Shown: one piece after another, positions 1 through 5,412 of the stretch
Layout of the letters: every line of letters begins with the position of its first letter
Position numbering within the stretch: position 1 is the first letter of the stretch
DNA from: a virus
Reading direction: 5' to 3' (one strand)
DNA: 64,000 bases
Virus record (IMG/VR): IMGVR_UViG_3300032293_000766
Location: 1-64,000 of that record
Position numbers and translations under genes: made by a program
Notes under the pieces: generated by a model
The model's input: only the letters and a program-made list of their open reading frames with translations
What the model was told of the DNA's origin: nothing
Database searches by the model: none

Positions 1-9
1 AAGTTTAGT

Positions 10-15
10 TGTCAA
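10..15 (-). promoter_or_regulatory. Possible -35 box of a leftward promoter
   Basis: Read on the minus strand the bases are TTGACA, identical to the -35 boxes of the leftward promoters further right. With the 16-bp spacer used there, the -10 box would lie just beyond the left edge, so the array of leftward units probably continues outside the window. Confidence 0.3.
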
Positions 16-59
16 GTGCCAAAAAAGATTTTTTTCGATTTTCTCTAAACCCTTATCAA

Positions 60-125
60 ATAAAGACTTGCGACAAATGCGGCCCGCCGCCCTCGCCCTA
101 AGTCTTTTAGGGTCAAGGACTTATG
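60..125 (+). repeat. 66-bp intergenic element, copy 1
   Basis: First of four 66-bp elements. It begins ATAAAGACTT, has CCTAAGTCTTTTAGG from internal position 38 and ends ACTTATG. The left AAAGACTT is complementary to the central AAGTCTTT, and the central TAAGTC is also complementary to GACTTA at the right end, so two alternative hairpins are possible. The CCCTAA/TTAGGG palindrome sits in the centre. It lies just downstream of the stop codon of the leftward gene at 127-831. The orientation assigned is arbitrary. Confidence 0.7.
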
Positions 126-126
126 T

Positions 127-831
127 TTAGTGTGCGGGAAACAATACGTTAGCCAAGCCCTTTACACACAAATCACACGTTACACTACCCTTAGTGGGGG
201 TGCATGTTACAACACCGCGACCGCGACGAATCTCTGGGCATGTTACAAATTTAGTACCATTTAGTACAACAAGCTTGGGCAGAGACTGTCTCCAAGCCTC
301 TGCCAGATTCTTACGCTTGGGACGCTTTTTAGCAATCTTCTGATCACTATCACACCACGCAAACAGTTTGAATCCCTTTGCGAGAGCTTCTCCCATGTCT
401 TCGTCATTGTGAATACTGGCATATACTTTCATATACTTATTAAGACTTACAAGCCTATCATCATAGATATGAGTATAAAACCACATGTCAGGCAGAGTTG
501 TACCATCGGCAATAATACTCTCACAAGCCCACGTTACATTTGCAACATAGTCTAGATCAAGTTCGCCATTGAGAAACCAATCACCACGCTCATGCCAGCG
601 GATAGACTTACTTTGACGAATGGCATCAAGAATCATAGCACGAATGCGATTCTTTTCAGTTATGATATTCTGCATACCGGCGGGGCGAACATTAGGATAC
701 ATTTTTTCGGTCTGCTCTGCATAACAGCCGTTACCCAAGAAATCACAATCGGGCGGGCATGTATCACCCACCGGACGCGACACTACCAAACAACCCTTAC
801 CCAACTTGTCATTACCGTTTGCAACTTTCAT
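127..831 (-). CDS. Cysteine-rich phage protein of unknown function
   Basis: This 234-residue protein has an N-terminal cysteine cluster (C25, C29, C36, in the context GDTCPPDCDFLGNGCYAE) and a C-terminal group including CDLC, suggesting a bound metal or Fe-S cluster. The CPxxC...GCYA pattern resembles cysteine-rich phage proteins of the Gp37/Gp68 type, which are sometimes linked to radical-SAM-like enzymes, but the exact CxxxCxxC radical SAM motif is not present and no function is assigned. The start is supported by a strong Shine-Dalgarno (AAAGGAGAG) and by a promoter at 855-882. It is transcribed leftward as a single-gene unit, with a 66-bp element on each side. It is probably an early or accessory gene. 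Confidence 0.8.
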   Translation of the reverse strand: MKVANGNDKLGKGCLVVSRPVGDTCPPDCDFLGNGCYAEQTEKMYPNVRPAGMQNIITEKNRIRAMILDAIRQSKSIRWHERGDWFLNGELDLDYVANVTWACESIIADGTTLPDMWFYTHIYDDRLVSLNKYMKVYASIHNDEDMGEALAKGFKLFAWCDSDQKIAKKRPKRKNLAEAWRQSLPKLVVLNGTKFVTCPEIRRGRGVVTCTPTKGSVTCDLCVKGLANVLFPAH

Positions 832-854
832 GATTCTCTCCTTTGGATACGCTT

Positions 855-882
855 ATTATACAGTATATATCGGCATCGTCAA
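855..882 (-). promoter_or_regulatory. Sigma-70-type promoter for the 127-831 gene
   Basis: On the minus strand: TTGACG, 16-bp spacer, TATAAT, followed by a short leader with AAAGGAGAG before the ATG at 831. Confidence 0.75.
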
Positions 883-927
883 GAGGAAAAATCAAGGAAA
901 AATAAAATTGTCATAAACCATTGTGGC

Positions 928-993
928 ATAAACACTTACGGCGAATTCGCCTCGCCCGCCTTGCCCTAAGTCTTTTAGGCACAAGGCTTTACG
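928..993 (+). repeat. 66-bp intergenic element, copy 2
   Basis: Starts ATAAACACTTAC, has CCTAAGTCTTTTAGG at internal position 38 and ends GGCTTTACG, all at the same offsets as the other copies. Its left loop carries the extra palindrome GGCGAATTCGCC. The element abuts the stop codon of the leftward 52-residue gene (994-1152) and lies upstream of the promoter at 855-882. CATTG precedes it, as in copies 3 and 4. Confidence 0.7.
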
Positions 994-1152
994 TCAAGCA
1001 AAGGTTGTTTCCATCTCTATATCCCCCAAAATGCCTACAACGTCAGCCCAATCGTAAAAGTCAGACTGAACATTTGGATCGTCAATAGGCTCAACCATAC
1101 GCTCATCACGCATTTCGGCAAGAATGGCATTGACATCATCAAAGTTGTACAT
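994..1152 (-). CDS. Small acidic protein, 52 residues
   Basis: Reading leftward from the ATG at 1152 gives an open frame starting MYNFDDVNAILAEMRDERM and ending ETTFA. It is rich in Asp and Glu and has no recognisable domain. The start is supported by an AAGGTG Shine-Dalgarno nine bases upstream. It begins 12 bases after the stop of the upstream gene (1165-1365), so the two probably form a two-gene operon from the promoter at 1395-1422. A 60-residue frame overlapping it in another phase lacks a ribosome site. Function unknown. Confidence 0.6.
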   Translation of the reverse strand: MYNFDDVNAILAEMRDERMVEPIDDPNVQSDFYDWADVVGILGDIEMETTFA

Positions 1153-1164
1153 CTGTTCACCTTA

Positions 1165-1365
1165 TTAGGATTTGAGTTCTTCATATGACACGCGACGATT
1201 GACACTTCCATCTTCATTCAATTCATATACTGAACAATCGTACTCATAAAGAAAACGATTCTGGATATCCTTCAGCCAAGACGCTTTTGCTTGCTCAAAA
1301 GTCTGCATAGCTTCACGCCTGAGAAATCCATCATAAGCGATAACAAATCTTTTGTCCATTGTCAT
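1165..1365 (-). CDS. Small hypothetical protein, 66 residues
   Basis: The chosen start reads MTMDKRFVIAYDGFLRREA and is preceded by AAGAAAGAAAGA, a usable ribosome site. A longer frame starting at 1404 is rejected because it would run through the promoter at 1395-1422. The protein is charged and soluble, with no membrane segment. The short first half looks like a small alpha/beta fold, but no family is recognised. First gene of a likely two-gene leftward operon with 994-1152. Confidence 0.7.
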   Translation of the reverse strand: MTMDKRFVIAYDGFLRREAMQTFEQAKASWLKDIQNRFLYEYDCSVYELNEDGSVNRRVSYEELKS

Positions 1366-1378
1366 TCTTTCTTTCTTA

Positions 1379-1558
1379 TTAAGCCCTACGGGATAGTGTA
1401 GCATGGGAAACTATCTTGTCAAGCGTATACCATTCACCATCACCATAACGACCAGAGAGCAGAATCTTGATATTCTTGCCAATGATCTGCTGAACAGTAC
1501 CATAACCGTCAACAACTTGAACAACATCGCCAACCATAATCTTTTGCATCTTTTTCAT
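1379..1558 (-). CDS. Small SH3/KOW-like barrel protein, 59 residues
   Basis: Leftward frame from the ATG at 1558, beginning MKKMQKIMVGDVVQVVDGYG and ending TLSRRA. The pattern of hydrophobic residues around GDVVQVVDGYGTV and the later GEWY segment is typical of small SH3- or KOW-type beta barrels found in phage accessory proteins; this is a fold impression only. Its own promoter is at 1580-1607. The last codons of the gene contain the promoter for the next leftward unit (TTGACA at 1417-1422), so gene ends and promoters are overlapped to save space. Function unknown. Confidence 0.6.
   Translation of the reverse strand: MKKMQKIMVGDVVQVVDGYGTVQQIIGKNIKILLSGRYGDGEWYTLDKIVSHATLSRRA
1395..1422 (-). 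promoter_or_regulatory. Sigma-70-type promoter for 1165-1365 and 994-1152
   Basis: Minus strand: TTGACA, 16-bp spacer, TACACT. It lies inside the 3' end of the upstream 59-residue gene. Confidence 0.65.
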
Positions 1559-1579
1559 CTTTCGCTTTCTTGTGCTTGT

Positions 1580-1607
1580 ATTATATCGATTAGCAGATTG
1601 CTGTCAA
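1580..1607 (-). promoter_or_regulatory. Sigma-70-type promoter for the 1379-1558 gene
   Basis: Minus strand: perfect TTGACA, 16-bp spacer, perfect TATAAT. The -35 box directly follows a CCCTC/GAGGG hairpin that holds the stop codon of the upstream gene. Confidence 0.8.
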
Positions 1608-1624
1608 CCCCCTCATGCGAGGGT
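1608..1624 (-). other. Stop-codon hairpin abutting a promoter
   Basis: Minus strand ACCCTC-GCAT-GAGGGGGT, immediately followed by TTGACA. The TGA stop of the 1613-1831 gene overlaps the loop and right arm. There is no T-tract, so it is not a classical intrinsic terminator. A second example is at 2716-2733. Confidence 0.45.
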
Positions 1625-1831
1625 GGGATTGGAGCGATAATACTTTGCCCACAATTCATCCATCACGAACTGGACAATGCGATCATGCGAACCACGACAA
1701 ACGTAGTAGCCCATATGAATGTCGAACAGGGCAAACGTCCCATCCTCTTTTGGGTGATAGGTGAATCCACACTTGTAGGCATAGGCGTTGATTTTACCCT
1801 TGACAGTTGCAATCTTAGGAGGCTTTCTCAT
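1613..1831 (-). CDS. Small hypothetical protein, 72 residues
   Basis: Starts MRKPPKIATVKGKINAYAYK. The ATG at 1831 is preferred over one two codons upstream (1837) because the GG of AAAAGGAAA is eight bases from it but only two from the upstream one. The protein is basic and aromatic-rich (CGFTYHPKEDG, MGYYVCRG) and ends in a helix-like segment, VQFVMDELWAKYY. No family is recognised. It has its own promoter at 1866-1893 and ends in a hairpin that abuts the promoter of the next unit. Confidence 0.65.
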   Translation of the reverse strand: MRKPPKIATVKGKINAYAYKCGFTYHPKEDGTFALFDIHMGYYVCRGSHDRIVQFVMDELWAKYYRSNPTLA

Positions 1832-1865
1832 TTTCATTTCCTTTTCTCTTACTTGTTATATCGAC

Positions 1866-1893
1866 ATTATACAGAGTATTCTTGAACTTGCAA
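1866..1893 (-). promoter_or_regulatory. Sigma-70-type promoter for the 1613-1831 gene
   Basis: Minus strand: TTGCAA, 16-bp spacer, TATAAT. The same TTGCAA variant with the same spacer recurs at 2979-3006. Confidence 0.65.
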
Positions 1894-1936
1894 GCGAAAA
1901 GTTTCCTTACAATTCCGTAAGGTTCGCATAGAGAGT

Positions 1937-1953
1937 TTGGCACGATATTTGCT
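1937..1953 (+). promoter_or_regulatory. Sigma-54-type (-24/-12) promoter sequence
   Basis: TTGGCACG-ATAT-TTGCT matches the sigma-54 consensus YTGGCACG-N4-TTGCW at every defined base, with the required GG/GC spacing. It lies 41 bases upstream of 66-bp element copy 3 and reads toward it. An alternative reading is a sigma-70 promoter, TTGGCA-N17-TAGAAT (TAGAAT at 1960-1965). That alternative is absent from the sister site at 3071-3087, which favours the sigma-54 reading. Confidence 0.5.
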
Positions 1954-1993
1954 AGTGTGTAGAATATGAGCATTGAACGTAAGTCATTGGTAC

Positions 1994-2059
1994 ATAAACA
2001 CTTACATCAAACGCGGCAGGCCACTTTCGTCATAAGTCTTTATGTGGCAAGACTTTACG
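1994..2059 (+). repeat. 66-bp intergenic element, copy 3
   Basis: Starts ATAAACACTTACATCAA, has CATAAGTCTTTATG at internal position 38 and ends GACTTTACG. The central palindrome changes from CCTAA/TTAGG in copies 1 and 2 to CATAA/TTATG here, keeping the pairing. The 16 bases before it (ACGTAAGTCATTGGTA) closely match those before copy 4. It lies between the leftward gene at 2156-2476 and the promoter at 1866-1893. Confidence 0.75.
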
Positions 2060-2155
2060 ACGATTGTGTGCATTGTATTCAATCTCTGACAATTGTACAG
2101 GTGTACAACATTCCACACCAGCAAACTGCAAATAGTAATGCGCCTATCATTGTTA

Positions 2156-2476
2156 TTACTCCTTAAATGAAAAGGGGCTAATTTCTATACGCTGTACAAC
2201 ACTATACTGCTTGGCTAATTCTTCAACACGTTCACGCGATCCCGGCTTACCTACTGGAACGATCATAGTATCGTCACCACCAGAGTATCGCGGGTCAATC
2301 TTTTCTTTTGTTACCTTACCAAGATTCTTCAAGGCTTTACGATTGAACTTGAGTACCTTTTCCACTTGAATCATCTCACCATCAATACTCTTTACCTCTG
2401 TTGGGATTGCCATTCCAAGGAAACACATACGTGCTTGACGCTTGGCATTTTCGATGATGGGGAATTTGGTAGCCAT
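2156..2476 (-). CDS. Hypothetical phage protein, 106 residues
   Basis: Starts MATKFPIIENAKRQARMCFL; a GAGGAT ribosome site lies about ten bases upstream. The sequence is a mixed charged protein with a beta-rich middle (IDGEMIQVEKVLKF), a flexible Gly/Asp segment (SGGDDT) and a helical C-terminus (ERVEELAKQY). No signal peptide or membrane segment is visible, and no family is recognised. It is transcribed from its own promoter at 2517-2545 and is followed by a 100-base gap that holds element copy 3. Confidence 0.75.
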   Translation of the reverse strand: MATKFPIIENAKRQARMCFLGMAIPTEVKSIDGEMIQVEKVLKFNRKALKNLGKVTKEKIDPRYSGGDDTMIVPVGKPGSRERVEELAKQYSVVQRIEISPFSFKE

Positions 2477-2516
2477 TGTTTTCTATCCTCTTGGGTTATC
2501 GTTCTCTTGTGCGTGT

Positions 2517-2545
2517 ATTCTATCAAACTTCTTTTGCTGTGTCAA
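2517..2545 (-). promoter_or_regulatory. Sigma-70-type promoter for the 2156-2476 gene
   Basis: Minus strand: TTGACA, 17-bp spacer, TAGAAT. The -35 box starts directly after the TGA stop of the small upstream gene (2546-2662). Confidence 0.7.
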
Positions 2546-2662
2546 TCACATTTCATCGAACATATCTTGAACAGCGTTACCCACTTCGTGAGCAGTGTAG
2601 GACATGAAACCAGCAAACGTAATAAGGGCAAACAGTTGGGCGTATTCGATAACCGTAATCAT
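2546..2662 (-). CDS. Very small hydrophobic protein, 38 residues
   Basis: Leftward frame from the ATG at 2662: begins MITVIEYAQLFALITFAGF and ends DMFDEM. Residues 5-24 form one hydrophobic segment long enough to span a membrane, followed by an acidic tail. It has a GAGAG ribosome site and its own promoter (2688-2715), and its stop codon directly precedes the next promoter. This regular packing supports it being a real gene despite its size. Function unknown; a small inner-membrane phage protein is possible. Confidence 0.5.
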   Translation of the reverse strand: MITVIEYAQLFALITFAGFMSYTAHEVGNAVQDMFDEM

Positions 2663-2687
2663 TAGAGTCTCTCTTTCTTGTGTGTTT

Positions 2688-2715
2688 ATTCTAGCAAATT
2701 TTTTCTTCGTGTCAA
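2688..2715 (-). promoter_or_regulatory. Sigma-70-type promoter for the 2546-2662 gene
   Basis: Minus strand: TTGACA, 16-bp spacer, TAGAAT. The -35 box follows the hairpin at 2716-2733. Confidence 0.65.
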
Positions 2716-2733
2716 CCCCCTCTATTAGAGGGT
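2716..2733 (-). other. Stop-codon hairpin abutting a promoter
   Basis: Minus strand ACCCTCTAATAGAGGGGG, then TTGACA. The TAA stop of the 2725-2943 gene lies at the loop. Same design as at 1608-1624; no T-tract. Confidence 0.45.
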
Positions 2734-2943
2734 CATCAATCCCTTGAAGTGTGAGAAGGTCAGCGTAAGCTTTTGACCAGCGTACTTATGATCGATATAC
2801 GCTTGTGCAGAGCTTTTCCGATTATCGGTAGCCCCGACATACTGTACAACCGTACCATGCTGATCGATTACCTTCCAGACTTTCTTCTGTGTAATCTTGG
2901 GGAGGCTGTTGATGAAACTGTTGACTGAGGTTGCTTTTTCCAT
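2725..2943 (-). CDS. Small hypothetical protein, 72 residues
   Basis: Begins MEKATSVNSFINSLPKITQK; a GAGAAGAGA stretch upstream serves as ribosome site. The remainder (KKVWKVIDQHGTVVQYVGAT, then a SAQAYIDHK helix and a beta-like C-terminus) looks like a small alpha/beta protein. No family is recognised. It is the first leftward gene after the divergence region, transcribed from the promoter at 2979-3006. Confidence 0.7.
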   Translation of the reverse strand: MEKATSVNSFINSLPKITQKKVWKVIDQHGTVVQYVGATDNRKSSAQAYIDHKYAGQKLTLTFSHFKGLMTL

Positions 2944-2978
2944 TTTCTCTTCTCTTCTTTCTTACTTCTTATATCGAC

Positions 2979-3006
2979 ATTATAGCAAACATTCTTTAGC
3001 TTGCAA
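2979..3006 (-). promoter_or_regulatory. Sigma-70-type promoter for the 2725-2943 gene
   Basis: Minus strand: TTGCAA, 16-bp spacer, TATAAT; rightmost of the leftward promoters. Confidence 0.7.
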
Positions 3007-3025
3007 GAGAAAAATCCAAATAATA

Positions 3026-3045
3026 TTGTCAAGAGATTTTGACAA
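3026..3045. other. Perfect 7-bp inverted repeat
   Basis: TTGTCAA-gagatt-TTGACAA is a possible operator between the leftward promoter and the sigma-54-type site. Each arm contains a -35-like TTGACA, but no -10 box lies at a workable distance on either strand. Confidence 0.35.
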
Positions 3046-3070
3046 AACTTTCTTTCTCTTTTCCCTATAC

Positions 3071-3087
3071 TTGGCACACCGTTTGCT
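3071..3087 (+). promoter_or_regulatory. Sigma-54-type (-24/-12) promoter sequence
   Basis: TTGGCACA-CCGT-TTGCT differs from the sigma-54 consensus only at the weakly conserved G. It lies 46 bases upstream of element copy 4, the same arrangement as at 1937-1953. No sigma-70 -10 box is present 17 bases from TTGGCA here. Confidence 0.5.
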
Positions 3088-3132
3088 ATAGCAAGACCTA
3101 TGCCAGACCCTTTTTACGTAAATCATTGATAT

Positions 3133-3198
3133 ATAAAGACTTACATCAAGTTCGGCACTGACCGTAGCACCTAACTCCTTATGTACTAACGACTTATG
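3133..3198 (+). repeat. 66-bp intergenic element, copy 4
   Basis: Starts ATAAAGACTTACATCAA, has CCTAACTCCTTATG at internal position 38 and ends GACTTATG. It is the most diverged copy in the centre, but its landmarks are at the same offsets. It is preceded by ACGTAAATCATTGATAT, which matches the flank of copy 3. It lies between the leftward promoter (2979-3006) and the rightward late genes. Confidence 0.7.
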
Positions 3199-3363
3199 AC
3201 TCGTATGTTAAGATAGGTAGGTGGGGGGTTTTATCTTCAATAGATAAATTGGGCTGACCATGCCTTTGGGCCGGGGTAGTTCATTCACGATTCAAAATTA
3301 TTAATTTTATGTATTACCCAATCCTCCCTCATCGCCCCCAAGCGCAACAAAAGACACTAAACA
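3199..3363. other. Non-coding divergence region
   Basis: No gene is seen. An inverted repeat AAGATA...TATCTT encloses a run of G (GGTGGGGGG), followed by GC-rich patches and then an AT-rich run before the first rightward gene. No origin iterons are recognised. Confidence 0.4.
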
Positions 3364-3373
3364 GTGTATAATA
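3364..3373 (+). promoter_or_regulatory. Putative late promoter motif GTGTATAATA
   Basis: First of seven GTGTATWNTA-like sites that lie 26-48 bases upstream of rightward genes. It contains a perfect TATAAT, but no convincing -35 box is present. Confidence 0.5.
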
Positions 3374-3390
3374 CGGTAAGGAGAAATAAT

Positions 3391-3564
3391 ATGAATGAAC
3401 CCAAATTAGTTGAATCGCAATTACACTGTCGCGCCAATGCAAGTCTAAACACTTCTATTATTGAAGATTTAGAGAAAGAGGATCGCCCACTAGAATCTTT
3501 ATTACTGGATGAAGGGAAAAAGGATGAATCGTCAACAACTTCCACTAAACAATTGCCTAGCTAA
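3391..3564 (+). CDS. Small acidic protein, 57 residues
   Basis: Starts MNEPKLVESQLHCRANASLN, directly after a strong AAGGAG ribosome site. The second half is very acidic and Ser/Thr-rich (EDLEKEDRPLESLLLDEG), probably disordered. It overlaps the next gene by 41 bases in another frame, suggesting translational coupling. No family is recognised. It is the first gene of the rightward block, downstream of the motif at 3364-3373. Confidence 0.65.
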   Translation: MNEPKLVESQLHCRANASLNTSIIEDLEKEDRPLESLLLDEGKKDESSTTSTKQLPS

Positions 3565-4147
3565 ATACGTAATTAACTCTAGCAACCTACTTGAATTAAC
3601 AAATGAGCAACTAGACCCCAATGTAGCAAAGACTCTTGAACTAATCGATTATGAGTCCTACTATATATATTCATTAGTTAAGCTAACGCCCCCCAACGCC
3701 ATCTCTATAGGTGAGCGCGGTATAGGTAAGTTTAAGAAAATACTAGACAAGACATACCTAGTACGTTTACGCCCCATCACACTATTCTACAACGGTGAAC
3801 TCAAGCAGGCTAACGTATATACCAAACCCACTAATATGGTATGCGTAGACAAGGAAGTTATCTCCCTATCCGTAGATCCGCCCCTCTCACTTGATGAGTT
3901 CTTCGCATTTCCATATAGTGTTGTTTATTCTAATGAGTCTGGCCTAGTTGACGCCGTTACTTTAGATGATAATTGTGTCTTAGGAAGAATTGGTTCAAGT
4001 GTAAAATCATTAAATATTAATGACTTATTCAAGGCTACTTCTTATGATTCCTGTAAAGATGCGCCAAAGACTAAGGGGCTTATTATATATGATAATGCCG
4101 ATGACTGTTTAAAATATTACAGCGGTAAAGGATGGCGTAAAATATGA
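3524..4147 (+). CDS. Hypothetical phage protein, 207 residues
   Basis: The chosen start MNRQQLPLNNCLAKYVINSS has AAGGG about eight bases upstream; an ATG at 3509 has no ribosome site. The protein is mostly beta-like with conserved-looking hydrophobic stretches (YLVRLRPITLFYNG, DEFFAFPYSVVY) and a Lys/Gly-rich end (YYSGKGWRKI). No domain is recognised. Its stop overlaps the start of the sigma factor gene (ATGA), so the two are probably translated as a pair. A role in late transcription is possible from position only. Confidence 0.75.
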   Translation: MNRQQLPLNNCLAKYVINSSNLLELTNEQLDPNVAKTLELIDYESYYIYSLVKLTPPNAISIGERGIGKFKKILDKTYLVRLRPITLFYNGELKQANVYTKPTNMVCVDKEVISLSVDPPLSLDEFFAFPYSVVYSNESGLVDAVTLDDNCVLGRIGSSVKSLNINDLFKATSYDSCKDAPKTKGLIIYDNADDCLKYYSGKGWRKI

Positions 4148-4632
4148 AAATACCGTCAAACATGACAGAAGAAGAACTGGTTGCACAAATCAATAAAGTA
4201 ATAGATAGAATATCCCCCAAGTATACATTTTACGGTTATGACATAAACGATATTAAGCAAGAGTCTTTTATTATTTGCTTAGATGCACTAGATCGCTACG
4301 ATGAAACGCGCCCCCTTGAAAACTTCTTATCTGTCCACCTGTCAAATAGATTAAAAAACTTTGTACGCGACAACTACTCTTTTAGTAATAATTATGAAAA
4401 AAGAAGAGTCTGTTCCCCTATGCAATTATCTTATGAAGAAAATGTAGAAAATAACGAAACTACTCACAGCGTTGATTTTAAAGATATGGATGAATTAATC
4501 TCTGATCGCTTGCCAGCGCGCTATCGCTCAGATTACCTTAAGTTTATTAACAACGTTGCTATGACCAAGGCTAAAAGGGAAAAAATAGTCGCTCTAATAA
4601 AGGAAATAATGGAGGATATAAATAATGCGTAA
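4144..4632 (+). CDS. Short RNA polymerase sigma factor (region 2 only), probable late sigma
   Basis: The 162-residue protein contains a sigma-70 region 2-like stretch at about residues 28-78: DINDIKQESFIICLDALDRY, then FLSVHLSNRLKNFVRDNYS. This matches the helical core that binds RNA polymerase and the -10 element. No region 4 is visible, so no canonical -35 recognition is expected. Size and layout resemble the T4 gp55 class of late sigma factors (family knowledge). It sits at the head of the rightward morphogenesis genes, overlapping the preceding gene by ATGA and the following gene by eight bases. Its likely role is to direct host polymerase to late promoters, possibly the GTGTATWNTA motif seen upstream of seven genes here (inference). 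Confidence 0.75.
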   Translation: MKIPSNMTEEELVAQINKVIDRISPKYTFYGYDINDIKQESFIICLDALDRYDETRPLENFLSVHLSNRLKNFVRDNYSFSNNYEKRRVCSPMQLSYEENVENNETTHSVDFKDMDELISDRLPARYRSDYLKFINNVAMTKAKREKIVALIKEIMEDINNA

Positions 4633-5410
4633 GGGGCGTATTTCTAAAGAAGAAGAGCGTATTATTTCGCGCCTAATTAATACTATGGTGCCAGAAGATA
4701 TAGCTAAAGAGCTAGATCGTGATGTGGAATCTATAGATCAGTTTATTAAGCGAAAATTTAGACACAATTTATCACCAGAAGAAGAGGCCACTTACTCACT
4801 AGAAGATCGCCCCTATTGGGGTGAATTAGCTTCACAATTTACTGAGGAAGAATTAGAGTTGTTTAAATACCACTGGGGTAGAATCATATCACAGTTTAAT
4901 GATGACGTTTTCCCAACAGAAGAGTTGCAAGTAATAGACGTTATAAAATTAGAGATATTAATGAATAGGTGCCTTAGAAGTAATAAGGATAATATAGTAC
5001 AGATAAACGTTTACGATAAAATGATTGCGACTGAACGCGAGCGCGAAAAAGATCAACAAGACATGGACTATATATTCAACCTAGAAAGACAGTCTGCTTC
5101 TCTACGAGCTTCTCAGGAAGCTCTAAATAAAGACTATCGTGAACTACAAACAAAGAAGGCCGCTATACTTCGTGAAATGAAGGGTACACGCGAACAGAGA
5201 ATAAAGCGATTGGAGGACTCTAAGCAAAGTTTTACTAGCTGGGTAGCTATGCTAATCGATAATCCAGACAAAATGAAACAATATGGAATTGAGATGGAGA
5301 AAATGCGCCTTGCTACAGAAAAGGAGAAGGAACGCCTTTCTTCTTATCATACCTACGCAGATAATACAGTAGATCAACCATTTCTTACACCGGATACAAT
5401 TAAGGACTAA
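4625..5410 (+). CDS. Helix-turn-helix and coiled-coil protein, candidate small terminase subunit
   Basis: This 261-residue protein has an N-terminal helix-turn-helix-like segment (residues 5-40: EEERIISRLINTMVPEDIAK then DRDVESIDQFIKRK), a middle helical region and a strongly charged coiled coil (about residues 135-200). A DNA-binding N-terminus with an oligomerising helical body, three kilobases before the large terminase, is typical of small terminase subunits. Several intervening genes and the adjacent sigma factor leave a transcription regulator as the alternative. No direct motif proves packaging function. Confidence 0.55.
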   Translation: MRKGRISKEEERIISRLINTMVPEDIAKELDRDVESIDQFIKRKFRHNLSPEEEATYSLEDRPYWGELASQFTEEELELFKYHWGRIISQFNDDVFPTEELQVIDVIKLEILMNRCLRSNKDNIVQINVYDKMIATEREREKDQQDMDYIFNLERQSASLRASQEALNKDYRELQTKKAAILREMKGTREQRIKRLEDSKQSFTSWVAMLIDNPDKMKQYGIEMEKMRLATEKEKERLSSYHTYADNTVDQPFLTPDTIKD

Positions 5411-5412
5411 TT

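Noticed and set aside
1035-1217. Leftward 60-residue frame
   Set aside because: It overlaps two small genes that have ribosome sites and a promoter; it has none and an odd, Met-rich composition.
592-1885. Rightward open frames of 125 and 160 residues (592-969 and 1403-1885)
   Set aside because: They run antisense to better supported leftward genes, cross promoters and have no ribosome sites.
1966-2166. Rightward 66-residue frame downstream of the sigma-54-type site
   Set aside because: It coincides with 66-bp element copy 3 and has no ribosome site. A non-coding transcript is more likely if the promoter works.
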